Origin: an uncultured Dysgonomonas sp.
Lineage (GTDB): Bacteria; Bacteroidota; Bacteroidia; Bacteroidales; Dysgonomonadaceae
Direction: 5' to 3'
DNA length: 64,000 nucleotides
NCBI GenBank assembly: GCA_945273835.1
Contig: CALYPL010000007.1
Location: 1 to 64,000 of the forward strand
In this document: one piece after another, positions 44,724 through 54,352 of the stretch
Layout: each line of letters starts with the position of its first letter
Numbering within the stretch: position 1 is the first letter of the stretch
The notes under the pieces: generated by a model
Database searches by the model: none
Told to the model about the DNA's origin: nothing
What the model saw: the letters and a program-made list of their open reading frames with translations, nothing else
Program-made: the position numbers and the translations under genes

Positions 44724-47516
44724 TCAGTTCAGTTTTTCTTTCAGAAAGCGTCCGGTATGTGATTGCGGACATGCGGCTATCTGCTCAGGTGTTCCTACAC
44801 AAACCACATTTCCGCCGGCCTTTCCACCTTCGGGACCAATATCTATTATATGATCGGCACATTTTATGACTTCCATATTATGCTCGATTATTACGATAGT
44901 ATGCCCTCTGTCAATCAAAGAATTAAAGGCTTTCAGCAAGGTCTTTATATCGTGAAAATGCAATCCTGTTGTAGGCTCATCAAAGATGAAGAATGTTGGT
45001 TCGGGTTTCTCATCTGCAAGATGAAACGCAAGTTTTACTCGCTGGTTCTCCCCCCCTGATAATGATGATGAAGATTGTCCCATTTTTATATAGCCTAAGC
45101 CCACTTCCTGCAATGGTCTGAGGCGTTTAACAATTTTCTTCTCGATTGAACCTTTTGCTTCCGAGAAAAACTCGATAGCCTGATCAATGGTCATTTCAAG
45201 CACATCGTAAATATTCACTCCCCGATATTGGACTTCTAATATATCAGACTTGAAACGCCGACCTTTACAGGCTTCGCATTCAAGACGAACGTCTGCCATA
45301 AACTGCATCTCTACAGTTATCATTCCTTCACCCGCACATTCTTCACATCGTCCTCCTTCTACGTTAAACGAAAAAAAGGCAGGAGTAAAATGCATTTGCT
45401 TGGCTAATGGTTGTTCGGCAAAGAGTTTACGTATTTCGTCGTATGCCTTGATATAGGTTACCGGATTGGATCGTGAAGAACGCCCGATGGGATTCTGATC
45501 AACCATTTCTATGTTTTTTATCAGATTAAGGTCTCCGTCAAGACTTCCAAACTGTACTATCTGATCAGCTTTTCCTTTATAATGTTGTTCGAGAGCAGTA
45601 TAAAGCACATCGCAAACCAATGATGACTTGCCTGAACCACTGACTCCTGTTACAACAGTCATTATATTGAGTGGAAATTTAACATCTATATTCTTCAGGT
45701 TATTTTGTCGTGCGCCGTGTATTTCAAGATAGTTATTCCATTTACGCCGATTTTTGGGAACGGGTATAACTTCCTCGCCATTAAGATATCGAACGGTATA
45801 ACTATCTGTATGCTTCTTCAGACCGTCTATATTTCCCTGATAAATAACTTCGCCTCCCAAACGTCCTGCTTTGGGTCCTATATCTATGATATAATCAGCG
45901 GCACGGATGATTTCCTCATCGTGTTCCACGACAACCACCGTATTTCCTAAAGAGGTCAATTCCCTAAGTACATTTATCAATAAGTCTGTATCTCTTGAAT
46001 GTAGTCCAATGCTTGGCTCGTCAAGGATATATAATGAACCTACAAGGCTGCTGCCCAATGAAGTGGCAAGATTTATACGCTGGCTCTCTCCTCCTGAAAG
46101 TGAATTTGACAAACGATTGAGGGTTAGATATCCTAATCCTACATTGACAAGATACTGAATACGATTATTGATATCGGTCAGCAAACGTTTGGCTATTACT
46201 GCTTCCGTTTCATTAAGTTCAAGGTGGTCGAAAAATTCTCTCAGTTCGGTTATAGGCATCAACACTAAATCAGCGATAGACTTACCGCCTACTTTTACAT
46301 ATAGTGCCTGAGGTTTAAGCCTTGCTCCCTTACATGCCGGACAAATGGTTTTTCCTCTGTACCGAGCAAGCATAACACGGTATTGTATCTTGTATAGATT
46401 CTCTTCTACCATTTTGAAGAAGTCATCTATACCTGAAACTCCTTGAGCTCCGTGCCATAGAAGGTCTTTTTCTTTGTCAGTCAGCTCGAAGTAAGGTCTA
46501 TGAACCGGAAAATTATATTTGTGTGCTGAACGGATAAATTCATTCTTCCATTCGCTCATCTTCTCTCCACGCCAACAAACCACAGCATCATCATAAACTG
46601 AAAGCCCTTTGTTGGGAACAACCAAATCTTCATCTATTCCCATGACTTTGCCGAAACCTTCGCAAACAGGGCATGCACCAGCCGGACTGTTGAAGTTGAA
46701 CATCAGCTCGGAAGGTTCTTCAAATTGTATACCATCCGCTTCAAAACTCTTTGAATAGCTGTAAGTTTCAGGCTCTTTTTCTTTTGGATAAAAGCGAACC
46801 ACACATTCGCCTTCTCCTTCAAAGAATGCCGTTTCAAGGGATTCTGAGAAGCGGCTTATATTTGCTCCATCATTGTCGCAAGTCAAACGGTCAATGACCA
46901 AAAGTATATCTTGCGCCGATTTATTTTCATGGTGTTTTATTACATCTTCTATGCGCTCGAAATTGCCATCTATCTCTACTCTTGAGAAACCCTCTTTGAG
47001 TAAGATATTCAATTGTTCGTCAATTGTTCGATTATCCCTTAATATCACTTTGCTGAAAAGAGCTATACGTGTATCTTCGGGATAAGTAAGCATCTTATTA
47101 ATGATATCACTTATCTGATATTTCTTCACTTCCTCTCCTGATACAGGAGAATAGGTTTTACCAATTCTGGCAAAAAGCAAGCGTAAATATTCATATATTT
47201 CGGTTGACGTTCCAACCGTTGATCGAGGGTTACGTGCACTTACTCTTTGTTCTATCGCAATAGCAGGAGGTATGCCTTTAATGTAATCGCATTCGGGCTT
47301 ATTCATTCTGCCTAAGAATTGCCGTGCATAGGACGAAAGACTTTCCACATAACGGCGTTGTCCCTCTGCATACAGTGTGTCAAAGGCGAGTGATGACTTG
47401 CCGGAACCGGATAAGCCTGTAATGACTATAAATTTGTTACGGGGTATTTCTACATCAATATTCTTTAGATTATTGACTTTTGCCCCTTTAATCAGAATAT
47501 TTTTATTCTCCGCCAT
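44724..47516 (-). CDS. uvrA: Excinuclease ABC subunit A
   Basis: UvrA recognises bulky DNA damage and loads UvrB. The 930-residue protein has two ABC ATPase modules (Walker [20 protein letters not shown] and [15 protein letters not shown]; signatures [12 protein letters not shown] and [13 protein letters not shown]), the UvrB-binding/insertion region, and zinc-finger cysteines ([35 protein letters not shown]). Length and motifs are complete. It lies downstream of the bifunctional nuclease gene but has its own -7 box. Confidence 0.97.
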   Translation of the reverse strand: MAENKNILIKGAKVNNLKNIDVEIPRNKFIVITGLSGSGKSSLAFDTLYAEGQRRYVESLSSYARQFLGRMNKPECDYIKGIPPAIAIEQRVSARNPRSTVGTSTEIYEYLRLLFARIGKTYSPVSGEEVKKYQISDIINKMLTYPEDTRIALFSKVILRDNRTIDEQLNILLKEGFSRVEIDGNFERIEDVIKHHENKSAQDILLVIDRLTCDNDGANISRFSESLETAFFEGEGECVVRFYPKEKEPETYSYSKSFEADGIQFEEPSELMFNFNSPAGACPVCEGFGKVMGIDEDLVVPNKGLSVYDDAVVCWRGEKMSEWKNEFIRSAHKYNFPVHRPYFELTDKEKDLLWHGAQGVSGIDDFFKMVEENLYKIQYRVMLARYRGKTICPACKGARLKPQALYVKVGGKSIADLVLMPITELREFFDHLELNETEAVIAKRLLTDINNRIQYLVNVGLGYLTLNRLSNSLSGGESQRINLATSLGSSLVGSLYILDEPSIGLHSRDTDLLINVLRELTSLGNTVVVVEHDEEIIRAADYIIDIGPKAGRLGGEVIYQGNIDGLKKHTDSYTVRYLNGEEVIPVPKNRRKWNNYLEIHGARQNNLKNIDVKFPLNIMTVVTGVSGSGKSSLVCDVLYTALEQHYKGKADQIVQFGSLDGDLNLIKNIEMVDQNPIGRSSRSNPVTYIKAYDEIRKLFAEQPLAKQMHFTPAFFSFNVEGGRCEECAGEGMITVEMQFMADVRLECEACKGRRFKSDILEVQYRGVNIYDVLEMTIDQAIEFFSEAKGSIEKKIVKRLRPLQEVGLGYIKMGQSSSSLSGGENQRVKLAFHLADEKPEPTFFIFDEPTTGLHFHDIKTLLKAFNSLIDRGHTIVIIEHNMEVIKCADHIIDIGPEGGKAGGNVVCVGTPEQIAACPQSHTGRFLKEKLN

Positions 47517-47539
47517 GTTATTCTCTAAAAAAGTGGCAA

Positions 47540-47547
47540 CAAAGTTA
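47540..47547 (-). promoter_or_regulatory. -7 promoter box for uvrA
   Basis: The minus strand reads TAACTTTG, a match to TAnnTTTG, 24 bases before the uvrA start. No -33 match is seen. Confidence 0.5.
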
Positions 47548-47614
47548 TGAAAAAATAAGCAGACGCCTTCATCTTATTGTATTTGAATAATTTATAATTC
47601 GTTAAATAACAAAG

Positions 47615-48205
47615 TCAGACATCTCTGCTCTTCAATTCATCTCTTAGTAATGAAGCTAATTCATAATTCTCCTCGTTTACAGCTTTTTCGAGCAGTTTTT
47701 CAATCTCATTACAGTCTAACTGTTTGTAGTTACCTGCTAAGTCTGCTCCTGTTTGAGCTTCGCTATCAAGCTTTGACTGACTATCGTCTTGAAATACTAC
47801 ACTCAGCTCATTCATTATATGTTCTGTTGCATAAATCGGAGCATTAGTTCTCAATGCAATATTGATAGCATCAGATGTTCTTGCCTCTAATTCCACCAAT
47901 TTATTATCTTGCTGTAATACTATTTTTGAAAAGAATATGCCGTCATTATAGGTATATATCATTACTTCGATCAAGGTTATGTCAAATGTAATCAATATGG
48001 CATATAAAAGATCATGTGTCAACGGTCTTGGAGGTACTGTGTTCTGAAGTTTAAAAGCAATAGCCTGCGCCTCGGCTGTGCCTATCATGACCACCAAGCG
48101 ACGCGCTCCTTTTTCTTCTGCCAAAACCAAACCGTACGTTCCTGTATTGTTCTGATTAAAGGAAAATCCAAGAACTGATAATTTTATCCTTTTTTCCATA
48201 TTCAA
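47615..48205 (-). CDS. Bifunctional nuclease (BFN/DUF151) with C-terminal UVR motif
   Basis: The 196-residue protein has a BFN domain (YGLVLAEEKGARRLVVMIGTAEAQAIAFKL, RPLTHDLLYAIL, ARTSDAINIALRTNAPIYA) and, after an acidic linker, a UVR helix pair NEIEKLLEKAVNEENYELASLLRDELKSR like those of UvrB/UvrC and ClpC-associated proteins. BFN domains have been reported to cut DNA and RNA. Its place directly upstream of uvrA makes a repair connection reasonable but unproven. Confidence 0.88.
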   Translation of the reverse strand: MNMEKRIKLSVLGFSFNQNNTGTYGLVLAEEKGARRLVVMIGTAEAQAIAFKLQNTVPPRPLTHDLLYAILITFDITLIEVMIYTYNDGIFFSKIVLQQDNKLVELEARTSDAINIALRTNAPIYATEHIMNELSVVFQDDSQSKLDSEAQTGADLAGNYKQLDCNEIEKLLEKAVNEENYELASLLRDELKSRDV

Positions 48206-48230
48206 TTATGTATCCAAAACTTCAATAATT

Positions 48231-48238
48231 CAAAATTA
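48231..48238 (-). promoter_or_regulatory. -7 promoter box for the BFN gene
   Basis: The minus strand reads TAATTTTG, a match to TAnnTTTG, 26 bases before the start. Confidence 0.5.
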
Positions 48239-48313
48239 CTTAAATAATCTGTTTAAGAAATAAAATCTCTGTCTAAAAACATGTTGAAACAATAAGTATT
48301 TATCTTAAAAAAC

Positions 48314-48321
48314 TATCTTTG
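48314..48321 (+). promoter_or_regulatory. -7 promoter box for the GtrA gene
   Basis: TATCTTTG matches TAnnTTTG, 48 bases before the ATG at 48370. The spacing to any TTTG upstream is not standard. Confidence 0.5.
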
Positions 48322-48369
48322 CAAGTCAAATAAAAAAGTTGAAGAAATATTGCTCAGACTATACTCCTT

Positions 48370-48855
48370 ATGAAATTATCGCTTAAAGAAATCTTAACAA
48401 ATAATTCTTTCAAACAGCTTATTAAATACGGAATTGTTGGCTCTATCGGTTTTGCCATCGATTTAAGCATTTATTATCTGCTTGTAAAAATTTATGAAGT
48501 TCATTTTCCGTTTACAACTGCCATCAGTGAATGGATCGGCGGGAATATGTCTGATAAAGTGCTTGATATTGATGTATCTCATATAATAGGTTCGTCAATA
48601 GCAATCATTAACAATTTTATATTGAACAGCTACTTTACATTTAAAGTAACTGATAAAAAATGGAAAAGATTCGCATCGTTTGCAGGTATTGCAGCAGTAG
48701 GGCTTGTAATAGGTACGATACTGATTACAATCTTAGTAGGATGGTTGGGTATAGATGAAATGGTAGCTAAAATCATTTCGACTATACTTGTTGCATTAAT
48801 TCAATTTGCATTTAATAAGCTATTTACTTTTAAATCTCAACCCCTACAAAAATAA
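48370..48855 (+). CDS. GtrA family membrane protein
   Basis: The 161-residue protein has four membrane helices and the GtrA opening FKQLIKYGIVGSIGFAIDLSIYYLL plus NNFILNSYFTFK and QFAFNKLFTFKS. GtrA proteins are thought to flip or shuttle polyprenyl-phosphate-linked sugars for cell-surface glycan synthesis. There is a larger than usual loop (about residues 40-75). No glycosyltransferase partner is adjacent. Confidence 0.85.
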   Translation: MKLSLKEILTNNSFKQLIKYGIVGSIGFAIDLSIYYLLVKIYEVHFPFTTAISEWIGGNMSDKVLDIDVSHIIGSSIAIINNFILNSYFTFKVTDKKWKRFASFAGIAAVGLVIGTILITILVGWLGIDEMVAKIISTILVALIQFAFNKLFTFKSQPLQK

Positions 48856-48962
48856 TTTATCAAAAAATTGTGCAATCTTTTGGACATTTTACGAAACATT
48901 ATGTCTTCAAACTTTGTTAGATAATAAGATATAAATAGCTATAACTGATCCGATCATATTAA

Positions 48963-50126
48963 ATGGTCAGTCTGATAAATCTACACACAATTAGAGCTTA
49001 TATGTTGCGGAAAAGATATATTAATAGTATATTGAATCCAGTCATCGGTTTTTTCCCATTCATGCTGTACGCTATATTGCATGCAGTTATGGATAAAGAA
49101 CAATCTGCGTTGTTATTATCGTTAGCATCATGCATAGTTGGTGAGTTAATTTTTAACATATTCCTGAAAACCAGAATATTAGGCATATCATTTATTATTT
49201 GTGGTTTAGCGATACTTCTAACAACTTTTATCTGGATGATTGGTCAAAACTATATTATATATACCAACTTTTATATTATTATATGTGAAATATTTATAGT
49301 GTTTTTTTGTAAATCAATATCCATTTGCAAAAAATATATAACTTTCTACACCCTTAAAAAAAAGAACTTAAAGCAACGACCTTTTTTGAATAGAGTATAT
49401 TTTGCCATATCCATCATACAACCAATATTTATTATTCACTTACTTTGCGCTTTATCTTGTCGGTTCTTATTCTATCCGGACAACCAATTTTACGATACTA
49501 TCAATCTCATAATATACTCCATATTTCCGGCATTCAATGTAGTATTTACACTTATCATATATGAATCGGTGCGGATAAAAGCGTTTGAACCAAGATTTAA
49601 AAAAGAAGAATGGCTACCTATTGTTTCTGACAAAGGTGAAGTGACTGGAAAAATCGCTAAATCGGTATCCATTAATATGAAGAACCGTTATATGCATCCA
49701 GTTGTACGTGTTGCCTTGATCTGTAAACAACAAATTTATTTACAAAAAAGAGAACATAATGATAGTTTTAATCCTGACAAGTTTGATTACCCATTCGAAA
49801 AATTTGTTTTGTTCAATCATCAGATCAATATTGCCGTTAATAATAGTATTGCCCAGGTAATGAATTGTGATCCGCAAGATTTCGAGTTCAGCTTTTTACT
49901 TAAATACGTATTTAATAATGAAAATACGAAACGTCTTATTTTCTTATTTGTTTTGGAGATTGACAGTGAGGATTTGCTTCCCAACAATCATAAACTGAAT
50001 GGTAAATTCTGGTCAATTAAACAAATTGAAGACAGTTTTAGCGATAATATTTTTTGTGATTGCTTTGAGCTTGAATATGAATATGTTAAAAATAAAGTTT
50101 TATTAAAAGACAGGAATGCAGGATAA
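48963..50126 (+). CDS. Membrane protein fused to a degenerate Nudix-like domain
   Basis: The 387-residue protein has about six membrane helices (residues 25-205) and a soluble C-terminal half that looks like an IDI-type Nudix fold: KGEVTGKIAKSVSINMKNRYMHPVVRVALI, QIYLQKREHNDSFNPDKFDYP and FEFSFLLKYVFNNENTKRLIFLF. The Nudix box GX5EX7REUXEE is absent; the matching stretch reads FEKFVLFNHQINIAVNNSIAQ. It is thus probably not a classic hydrolase but a sensor or binding module. ATG 49002 is an alternative start. No family name is recognised. Confidence 0.7.
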   Translation: MVSLINLHTIRAYMLRKRYINSILNPVIGFFPFMLYAILHAVMDKEQSALLLSLASCIVGELIFNIFLKTRILGISFIICGLAILLTTFIWMIGQNYIIYTNFYIIICEIFIVFFCKSISICKKYITFYTLKKKNLKQRPFLNRVYFAISIIQPIFIIHLLCALSCRFLFYPDNQFYDTINLIIYSIFPAFNVVFTLIIYESVRIKAFEPRFKKEEWLPIVSDKGEVTGKIAKSVSINMKNRYMHPVVRVALICKQQIYLQKREHNDSFNPDKFDYPFEKFVLFNHQINIAVNNSIAQVMNCDPQDFEFSFLLKYVFNNENTKRLIFLFVLEIDSEDLLPNNHKLNGKFWSIKQIEDSFSDNIFCDCFELEYEYVKNKVLLKDRNAG

Positions 50127-50146
50127 TTAATCGTATACATAAATAT

Positions 50147-50178
50147 AAAAGCCAGAAAAGAGAACTTTTCTGGCTTTT
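50147..50178. terminator. Bidirectional terminator between the Nudix-membrane gene and rpoD
   Basis: AAAAGCCAGAAAAG pairs with CTTTTCTGGCTTTT (14 bp) around the loop AGAA, with U runs in both directions. The flanking genes converge here. Confidence 0.88.
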
Positions 50179-50199
50179 ATATTTATATTGTAATTTGGA

Positions 50200-51060
50200 T
50201 TATCCCAAATAACTCTTTAAAAGTTTACTGCGAGAATTCTGGCGTAGACGTTTGATCGCTTTTTCTTTTATCTGACGAACTCGTTCACGAGTTAGTTGAA
50301 ACTTATCGCCTATTTCTTCGAGGGTCATTTCTTGATAACCAATTCCGAAAAACATTTTGATAATCTCACTTTCACGTTCAGTCAGCGTTGAAAGAGCTCT
50401 ATCAATTTCCTGTTGCAAAGATTCATTTATGAGAGTTCTATCAGCAACAGGTGCATCGTCATTTACTAACACATCTAATAAGCTGTTGTCTTCACCCTCT
50501 ACAAAAGGAGCATCCATAGAGATGTGACGTCCCGAAACTTTAAGCGAGTCAGTTATCTTGTCAACCGGTATATCCAATTCATTAGCCAGTTCTTCAGCAG
50601 AAGGTTTACGCTCGTTTTCCTGTTCAAATTTAGAAAACGCTTTACTGATTTTATTTAATGAACCTACTTGATTCAGTGGCAAACGTACGATACGAGATTG
50701 TTCAGCTAAAGCCTGCAATATAGATTGGCGTATCCACCATACCGCATAACTGATAAACTTAAATCCTCTTGTTTCGTCAAATTTTTCAGCAGCTTTAATA
50801 AGCCCTAAGTTACCTTCATTTATAAGATCGGGTAAACTTAAACCTTGATTTTGATACTGTTTAGCAACAGACACAACGAATCTAAGATTAGCCCGTGTAA
50901 GTTTTTCTAATGCCGCTCTGTCTCCCTTCTTTATGGCTTGTGCCAATTCAACTTCTTCTTCAACTGTGATCAGCTCCTCGCGACCGATTTCCTGTAAATA
51001 TTTATCTAAGGAAGCGCTTTCGCGATTTGTGATTGATTTTGTAATCTTTAATTGCCTCAT
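50200..51060 (-). CDS. rpoD: Primary RNA polymerase sigma factor (RpoD/SigA, Bacteroidetes type)
   Basis: The 286-residue protein starts [26 protein letters not shown] and lacks region 1.1 and the non-conserved insert, as in other Bacteroidetes. Region 2 is present ([36 protein letters not shown]), then region 3 and the region 4 helix-turn-helix ([28 protein letters not shown]). This factor reads TTTG/TAnnTTTG promoters, the same boxes found across the window. The track start at 51102 is a TTG overlapping a -7 box; ATG 51060 fits the conserved N-terminus. Confidence 0.96.
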   Translation of the reverse strand: MRQLKITKSITNRESASLDKYLQEIGREELITVEEEVELAQAIKKGDRAALEKLTRANLRFVVSVAKQYQNQGLSLPDLINEGNLGLIKAAEKFDETRGFKFISYAVWWIRQSILQALAEQSRIVRLPLNQVGSLNKISKAFSKFEQENERKPSAEELANELDIPVDKITDSLKVSGRHISMDAPFVEGEDNSLLDVLVNDDAPVADRTLINESLQQEIDRALSTLTERESEIIKMFFGIGYQEMTLEEIGDKFQLTRERVRQIKEKAIKRLRQNSRSKLLKSYLG

Positions 51061-51099
51061 ATGCAGATATATAGAATTAAATCCATGAAAAAATGCTTG

Positions 51100-51107
51100 C
51101 AAAGATA
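51100..51107 (-). promoter_or_regulatory. -7 promoter box for rpoD
   Basis: The minus strand reads TATCTTTG, a match to TAnnTTTG, 39 bases before ATG 51060. It shows that the track start at 51102 is inside the promoter, and it implies that rpoD is transcribed by its own product. Confidence 0.6.
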
Positions 51108-51259
51108 CTAAAAAAGAATGTTTTTAGCATCACACTATTGCTGGTTAAGCTATAAAATTAGTTATTAAGATGCTATTTATTCAGATATAAATAACGCTCA
51201 GTATTAAAAGTAAGTTCTAATCCGAGCATTATTATTAAGTTAATTATATCAGCTTTAAC

Positions 51260-52789
51260 CTATTTTGTATCGCTGAGATCTATCGCAAAATACTTGCGGT
51301 TACCTGAAGATGGGTAGAACCCTGATATAAACAATACTTTATCATTACTATTAGCTGCTGCCTGAATCATACTTTCAACCTCACTTGGAGTAGACACTGG
51401 TCTATTATTTATTTGCTGAATAATATAACCTTTACTTATTCCTTCTTTATGAAATCTTCCACTATTGTCAACTCCGGCTACTTCAACACCATAATTAATA
51501 CCATATTCTTTTAATTTATCTGAACTTAGTTCCTTGAAAGCTGCTCCTACAACGGCAAGCCCATCTTCTTTCTTAACAACAGATGTGTTTCCTGCATTGT
51601 TTTTAAGTGTTATATCGAAAACTTTATCGGCATTACCTCGTTTAACGGCAATTTTCACTTTATCTCCCGGACGGTAACGGCTTATCTGCTCTTGCAATTC
51701 TGAAGCACTTCTGATTTTATTATCGTTGACACTAACAATAACATCTCCGGCTTCCATACCGGCTTGTTTAGCAGGACTTTGCTCAGCAAAATCAGCGACA
51801 TAAGCACCTTCAGTCAGTTTATCATAAATCTTAGTCTTCTCGGGTTCTCTTTCCTTAGCAACTGACAAATCTGTCATCATAACGCCCAATCTTGCACGTT
51901 GCACAGCTCCATATTCTTTAAGATCTGCAACAACCTTACCGGCTATTGAAATAGGTACTGCAAAACCATATCCTGCAAACGAACCCGTCTGAGAGTAAAT
52001 AGCTGTATTAATACCTACTAACTGTCCGTCCGTATTGATTAATGCACCACCACTATTACCCGGATTTATCGCAGCATCGGTTTGTATATACGATTGTATA
52101 TTATTTGAACCGCCACCACCTATGCCGCCACGTCCTTTGGCACTAACAATACCTGCTGTAACAGTTGAAGTAAGATTAAATGGATTGCCTACAGCCAAAA
52201 CCCATTCGCCTACTTTTAGATTGTCTGAATTACCAAATGGAATGTAAGGTAAGTCTTTAGCATCGATCTTCAAAAGAGCAATATCAGTATCAGGGTCTGT
52301 ACCAATCAATTTGGCTGTATACTTACTATTGTCATTCATTGTCACTTCTATCTCATTAGCCTTATCTATAACATGATTATTAGTTATGATATATCCATCT
52401 TTAGATATAATTACTCCTGAACCAAATCCTACGCTTGGCTGAGAATTACCAAAATCATATCCCTGATCGCCTCGATCTCCAAAACCGAAGAAAAACTCAA
52501 ACGGGTCAATCATACGTTTTTGATTAACGGAAGGAGCCTGTTTTTTAACAACCGATTTAATATGAACTACTGCATGGACTGCATTATCGGCTGCTTTTGT
52601 AAAATCGGGATATCCACCATCAGTTAAACTTGCCAAATGAAAATTATCCTGTTTAAATGCACCGCTATAATCAGATGATGCTGAACTATTACCTCTGCGA
52701 TCAAGATAATTATATGTCAGAAAAGTTGCTCCCACACTGAAAACGGAGACAAGCATACATAAAAGTAGTATTTTCCAATTCTTATTCAT
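51260..52789 (-). CDS. Do/HtrA-type periplasmic serine protease with two PDZ domains
   Basis: The 509-residue protein has an N-terminal signal/anchor (ILLLCMLVSVFSVGATFLTY), a trypsin-like domain with the catalytic triad in IITNNHVID (His), DTDIALLKID (Asp) and NPGNSGGALIN (Ser), and two PDZ domains (about residues 300-395 and 410-500). It degrades or refolds damaged envelope proteins, acting with the Skp/BamA pathway in this window. It is separated from rpoD by 199 bases and has its own upstream -7-like box. Confidence 0.95.
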   Translation of the reverse strand: MNKNWKILLLCMLVSVFSVGATFLTYNYLDRRGNSSASSDYSGAFKQDNFHLASLTDGGYPDFTKAADNAVHAVVHIKSVVKKQAPSVNQKRMIDPFEFFFGFGDRGDQGYDFGNSQPSVGFGSGVIISKDGYIITNNHVIDKANEIEVTMNDNSKYTAKLIGTDPDTDIALLKIDAKDLPYIPFGNSDNLKVGEWVLAVGNPFNLTSTVTAGIVSAKGRGGIGGGGSNNIQSYIQTDAAINPGNSGGALINTDGQLVGINTAIYSQTGSFAGYGFAVPISIAGKVVADLKEYGAVQRARLGVMMTDLSVAKEREPEKTKIYDKLTEGAYVADFAEQSPAKQAGMEAGDVIVSVNDNKIRSASELQEQISRYRPGDKVKIAVKRGNADKVFDITLKNNAGNTSVVKKEDGLAVVGAAFKELSSDKLKEYGINYGVEVAGVDNSGRFHKEGISKGYIIQQINNRPVSTPSEVESMIQAAANSNDKVLFISGFYPSSGNRKYFAIDLSDTK

Positions 52790-52831
52790 TGTATTATATT
52801 TTTAACGTTACATCTCAAATCTTTATATTCT

Positions 52832-52839
52832 CAAATATA
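52832..52839 (-). promoter_or_regulatory. -7 promoter box for htrA
   Basis: The minus strand reads TATATTTG, a match to TAnnTTTG, 42 bases before the start. A TTG on the minus strand at 52855-52857 is 15 bases upstream, shorter than the standard 19. Confidence 0.45.
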
Positions 52840-53091
52840 AATACAAAAACTATTCAATTTGAGCGACTAATCTTTATTTTTAACACTTTTAACCACACCC
52901 ATAATCTTTATTCAAATTTTAACATCTATAACAGACTTTTTGTCAGAAAAATTCGACATTAAGTCTAATATTACGGCTAATTTAGCCGAAAATACAATCT
53001 TTTGTGTAAAATAAAACAATTATAAAACAGTCATTTCCTCAATCACGTTCAAGAGTAAATAGTATTACTCTTCTATTACAACTGGATCAGC

Positions 53092-53099
53092 TATCTTTG
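53092..53099 (+). promoter_or_regulatory. -7 promoter box for apgM
   Basis: TATCTTTG matches TAnnTTTG, 31 bases before the ATG at 53131. No TTTG at -33. Confidence 0.55.
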
Positions 53100-53130
53100 C
53101 TCTTTTAAAAGAAGTGATTATTTCATAACA

Positions 53131-54339
53131 ATGAAAACTATTATAATACTTGCCGATGGCATGGCAGACGAACCTATTTGTGAATTAGGCGGCAAAACGC
53201 CTTTACAAGCCGCTGAAAAACAATACTTGGATTTGCTTGCTGCGAAAGGTAAAAGCGGAATGCTTGCAACAATCCCAACTGGCTTTCAGCCCGGCAGCGA
53301 TATTGCCAATCTATCTATATTAGGTTATGATGTATCTGAAGTGTTTGAAGGGCGAGGTTCGCTCGAAGCGGCAAGTATGAGTATAGATATACTCCCAAAC
53401 GAAATGGTCATGCGCTGTAATCTGATCTGCATAGATGAATGTAAAATAAAAAATCATTCAGCAGGTCATATATCTGATCATGAGGCAAAAGAATTAATTA
53501 ATTATCTTAATACTTATCTTGAAGACCAAAGAATCTGTTTTTATGCAGGTAAATCATACCGAAATCTGTTAAAATTGAAAGGTGGAGATAAACGCATTGA
53601 GTGTGTTGCACCTCATGATGTCTTAGATATACCCTTCAATCAAGTCATGATTAAGCCCAATGTAGCTGACGCCGAAGATACAGTTTACACATTGAACAAT
53701 CTTATTATTAAATCACAAGAATTACTCAGAAATCATCCTGTAAACCTAAAACGTATCTCCGAAGGGAAACTTCCGGCTAATAGTATTTGGTTATGGTCGC
53801 CGGGTTATAAACCTCAGATGCAGACTCTTCAGGATTTATATGGGATAAAAAGCGGAGCGGTCATATCTGCTGTTGATCTGATTATGGGAATCGGAAAACT
53901 TGCAGGACTTAGATTAATTCATGTGAGTGGTGCTACCGGCATGTACGACACCAATTATGAAGGTAAGGCTTCGGCAGCTATTGAAGCCTTGAGAAACGAC
54001 GACTTTGTTTTTTTGCATATAGAAGCCAGCGATGAAGCGGGACATGACGGAGACTTTTATCTGAAAACCAAAACCATTGAATACCTTGATAAACGTATCG
54101 TAAAAACTATTTATGAAGCAACTAAAGATTGGATTGAACCTGTAACAATAGCTATTCTGCCGGATCACCCTACCCCATGTAAATTAAAAACTCATACTGA
54201 TAAGCCTGTACCTTTCCTAATCTACCGATCTAATGGCACGCCGGATAAGGTTATGAAATATGACGAATATGAAGCAGCTAATGGCGAATATGGTTTATTG
54301 CACGGAAAACAGTTTATTGAAACATTATTCAGTAAATAA
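53131..54339 (+). CDS. apgM: Cofactor-independent phosphoglycerate mutase (archaeal type)
   Basis: ApgM interconverts 3- and 2-phosphoglycerate in glycolysis. The 402-residue alkaline-phosphatase-fold enzyme starts IIILADGMADEPICELGGKTPLQAA, with the metal Asp and PGSDIANLSILGYD holding the catalytic Ser, and has HIEASDEAGHDGD and LPDHPTP ligands near the end. The length fits the aPGAM family. It converges with the L,D-transpeptidase with 13 bases between the stops. Confidence 0.93.
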   Translation: MKTIIILADGMADEPICELGGKTPLQAAEKQYLDLLAAKGKSGMLATIPTGFQPGSDIANLSILGYDVSEVFEGRGSLEAASMSIDILPNEMVMRCNLICIDECKIKNHSAGHISDHEAKELINYLNTYLEDQRICFYAGKSYRNLLKLKGGDKRIECVAPHDVLDIPFNQVMIKPNVADAEDTVYTLNNLIIKSQELLRNHPVNLKRISEGKLPANSIWLWSPGYKPQMQTLQDLYGIKSGAVISAVDLIMGIGKLAGLRLIHVSGATGMYDTNYEGKASAAIEALRNDDFVFLHIEASDEAGHDGDFYLKTKTIEYLDKRIVKTIYEATKDWIEPVTIAILPDHPTPCKLKTHTDKPVPFLIYRSNGTPDKVMKYDEYEAANGEYGLLHGKQFIETLFSK

Positions 54340-54352
54340 TAATCTCATAGCC

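Larger units (their letters stand above)
52790..53130. other. Divergent intergenic region between htrA and apgM
   Basis: The 341 bases hold no gene I can support. They contain -7 boxes for htrA (52832-52839, minus) and apgM (53092-53099, plus), and a short palindrome CGGCTAA-T-TTAGCCG at 52974-52988 in the middle, which could be an operator. The htrA side may carry stress-control sites, but none is recognisable. Confidence 0.6.
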
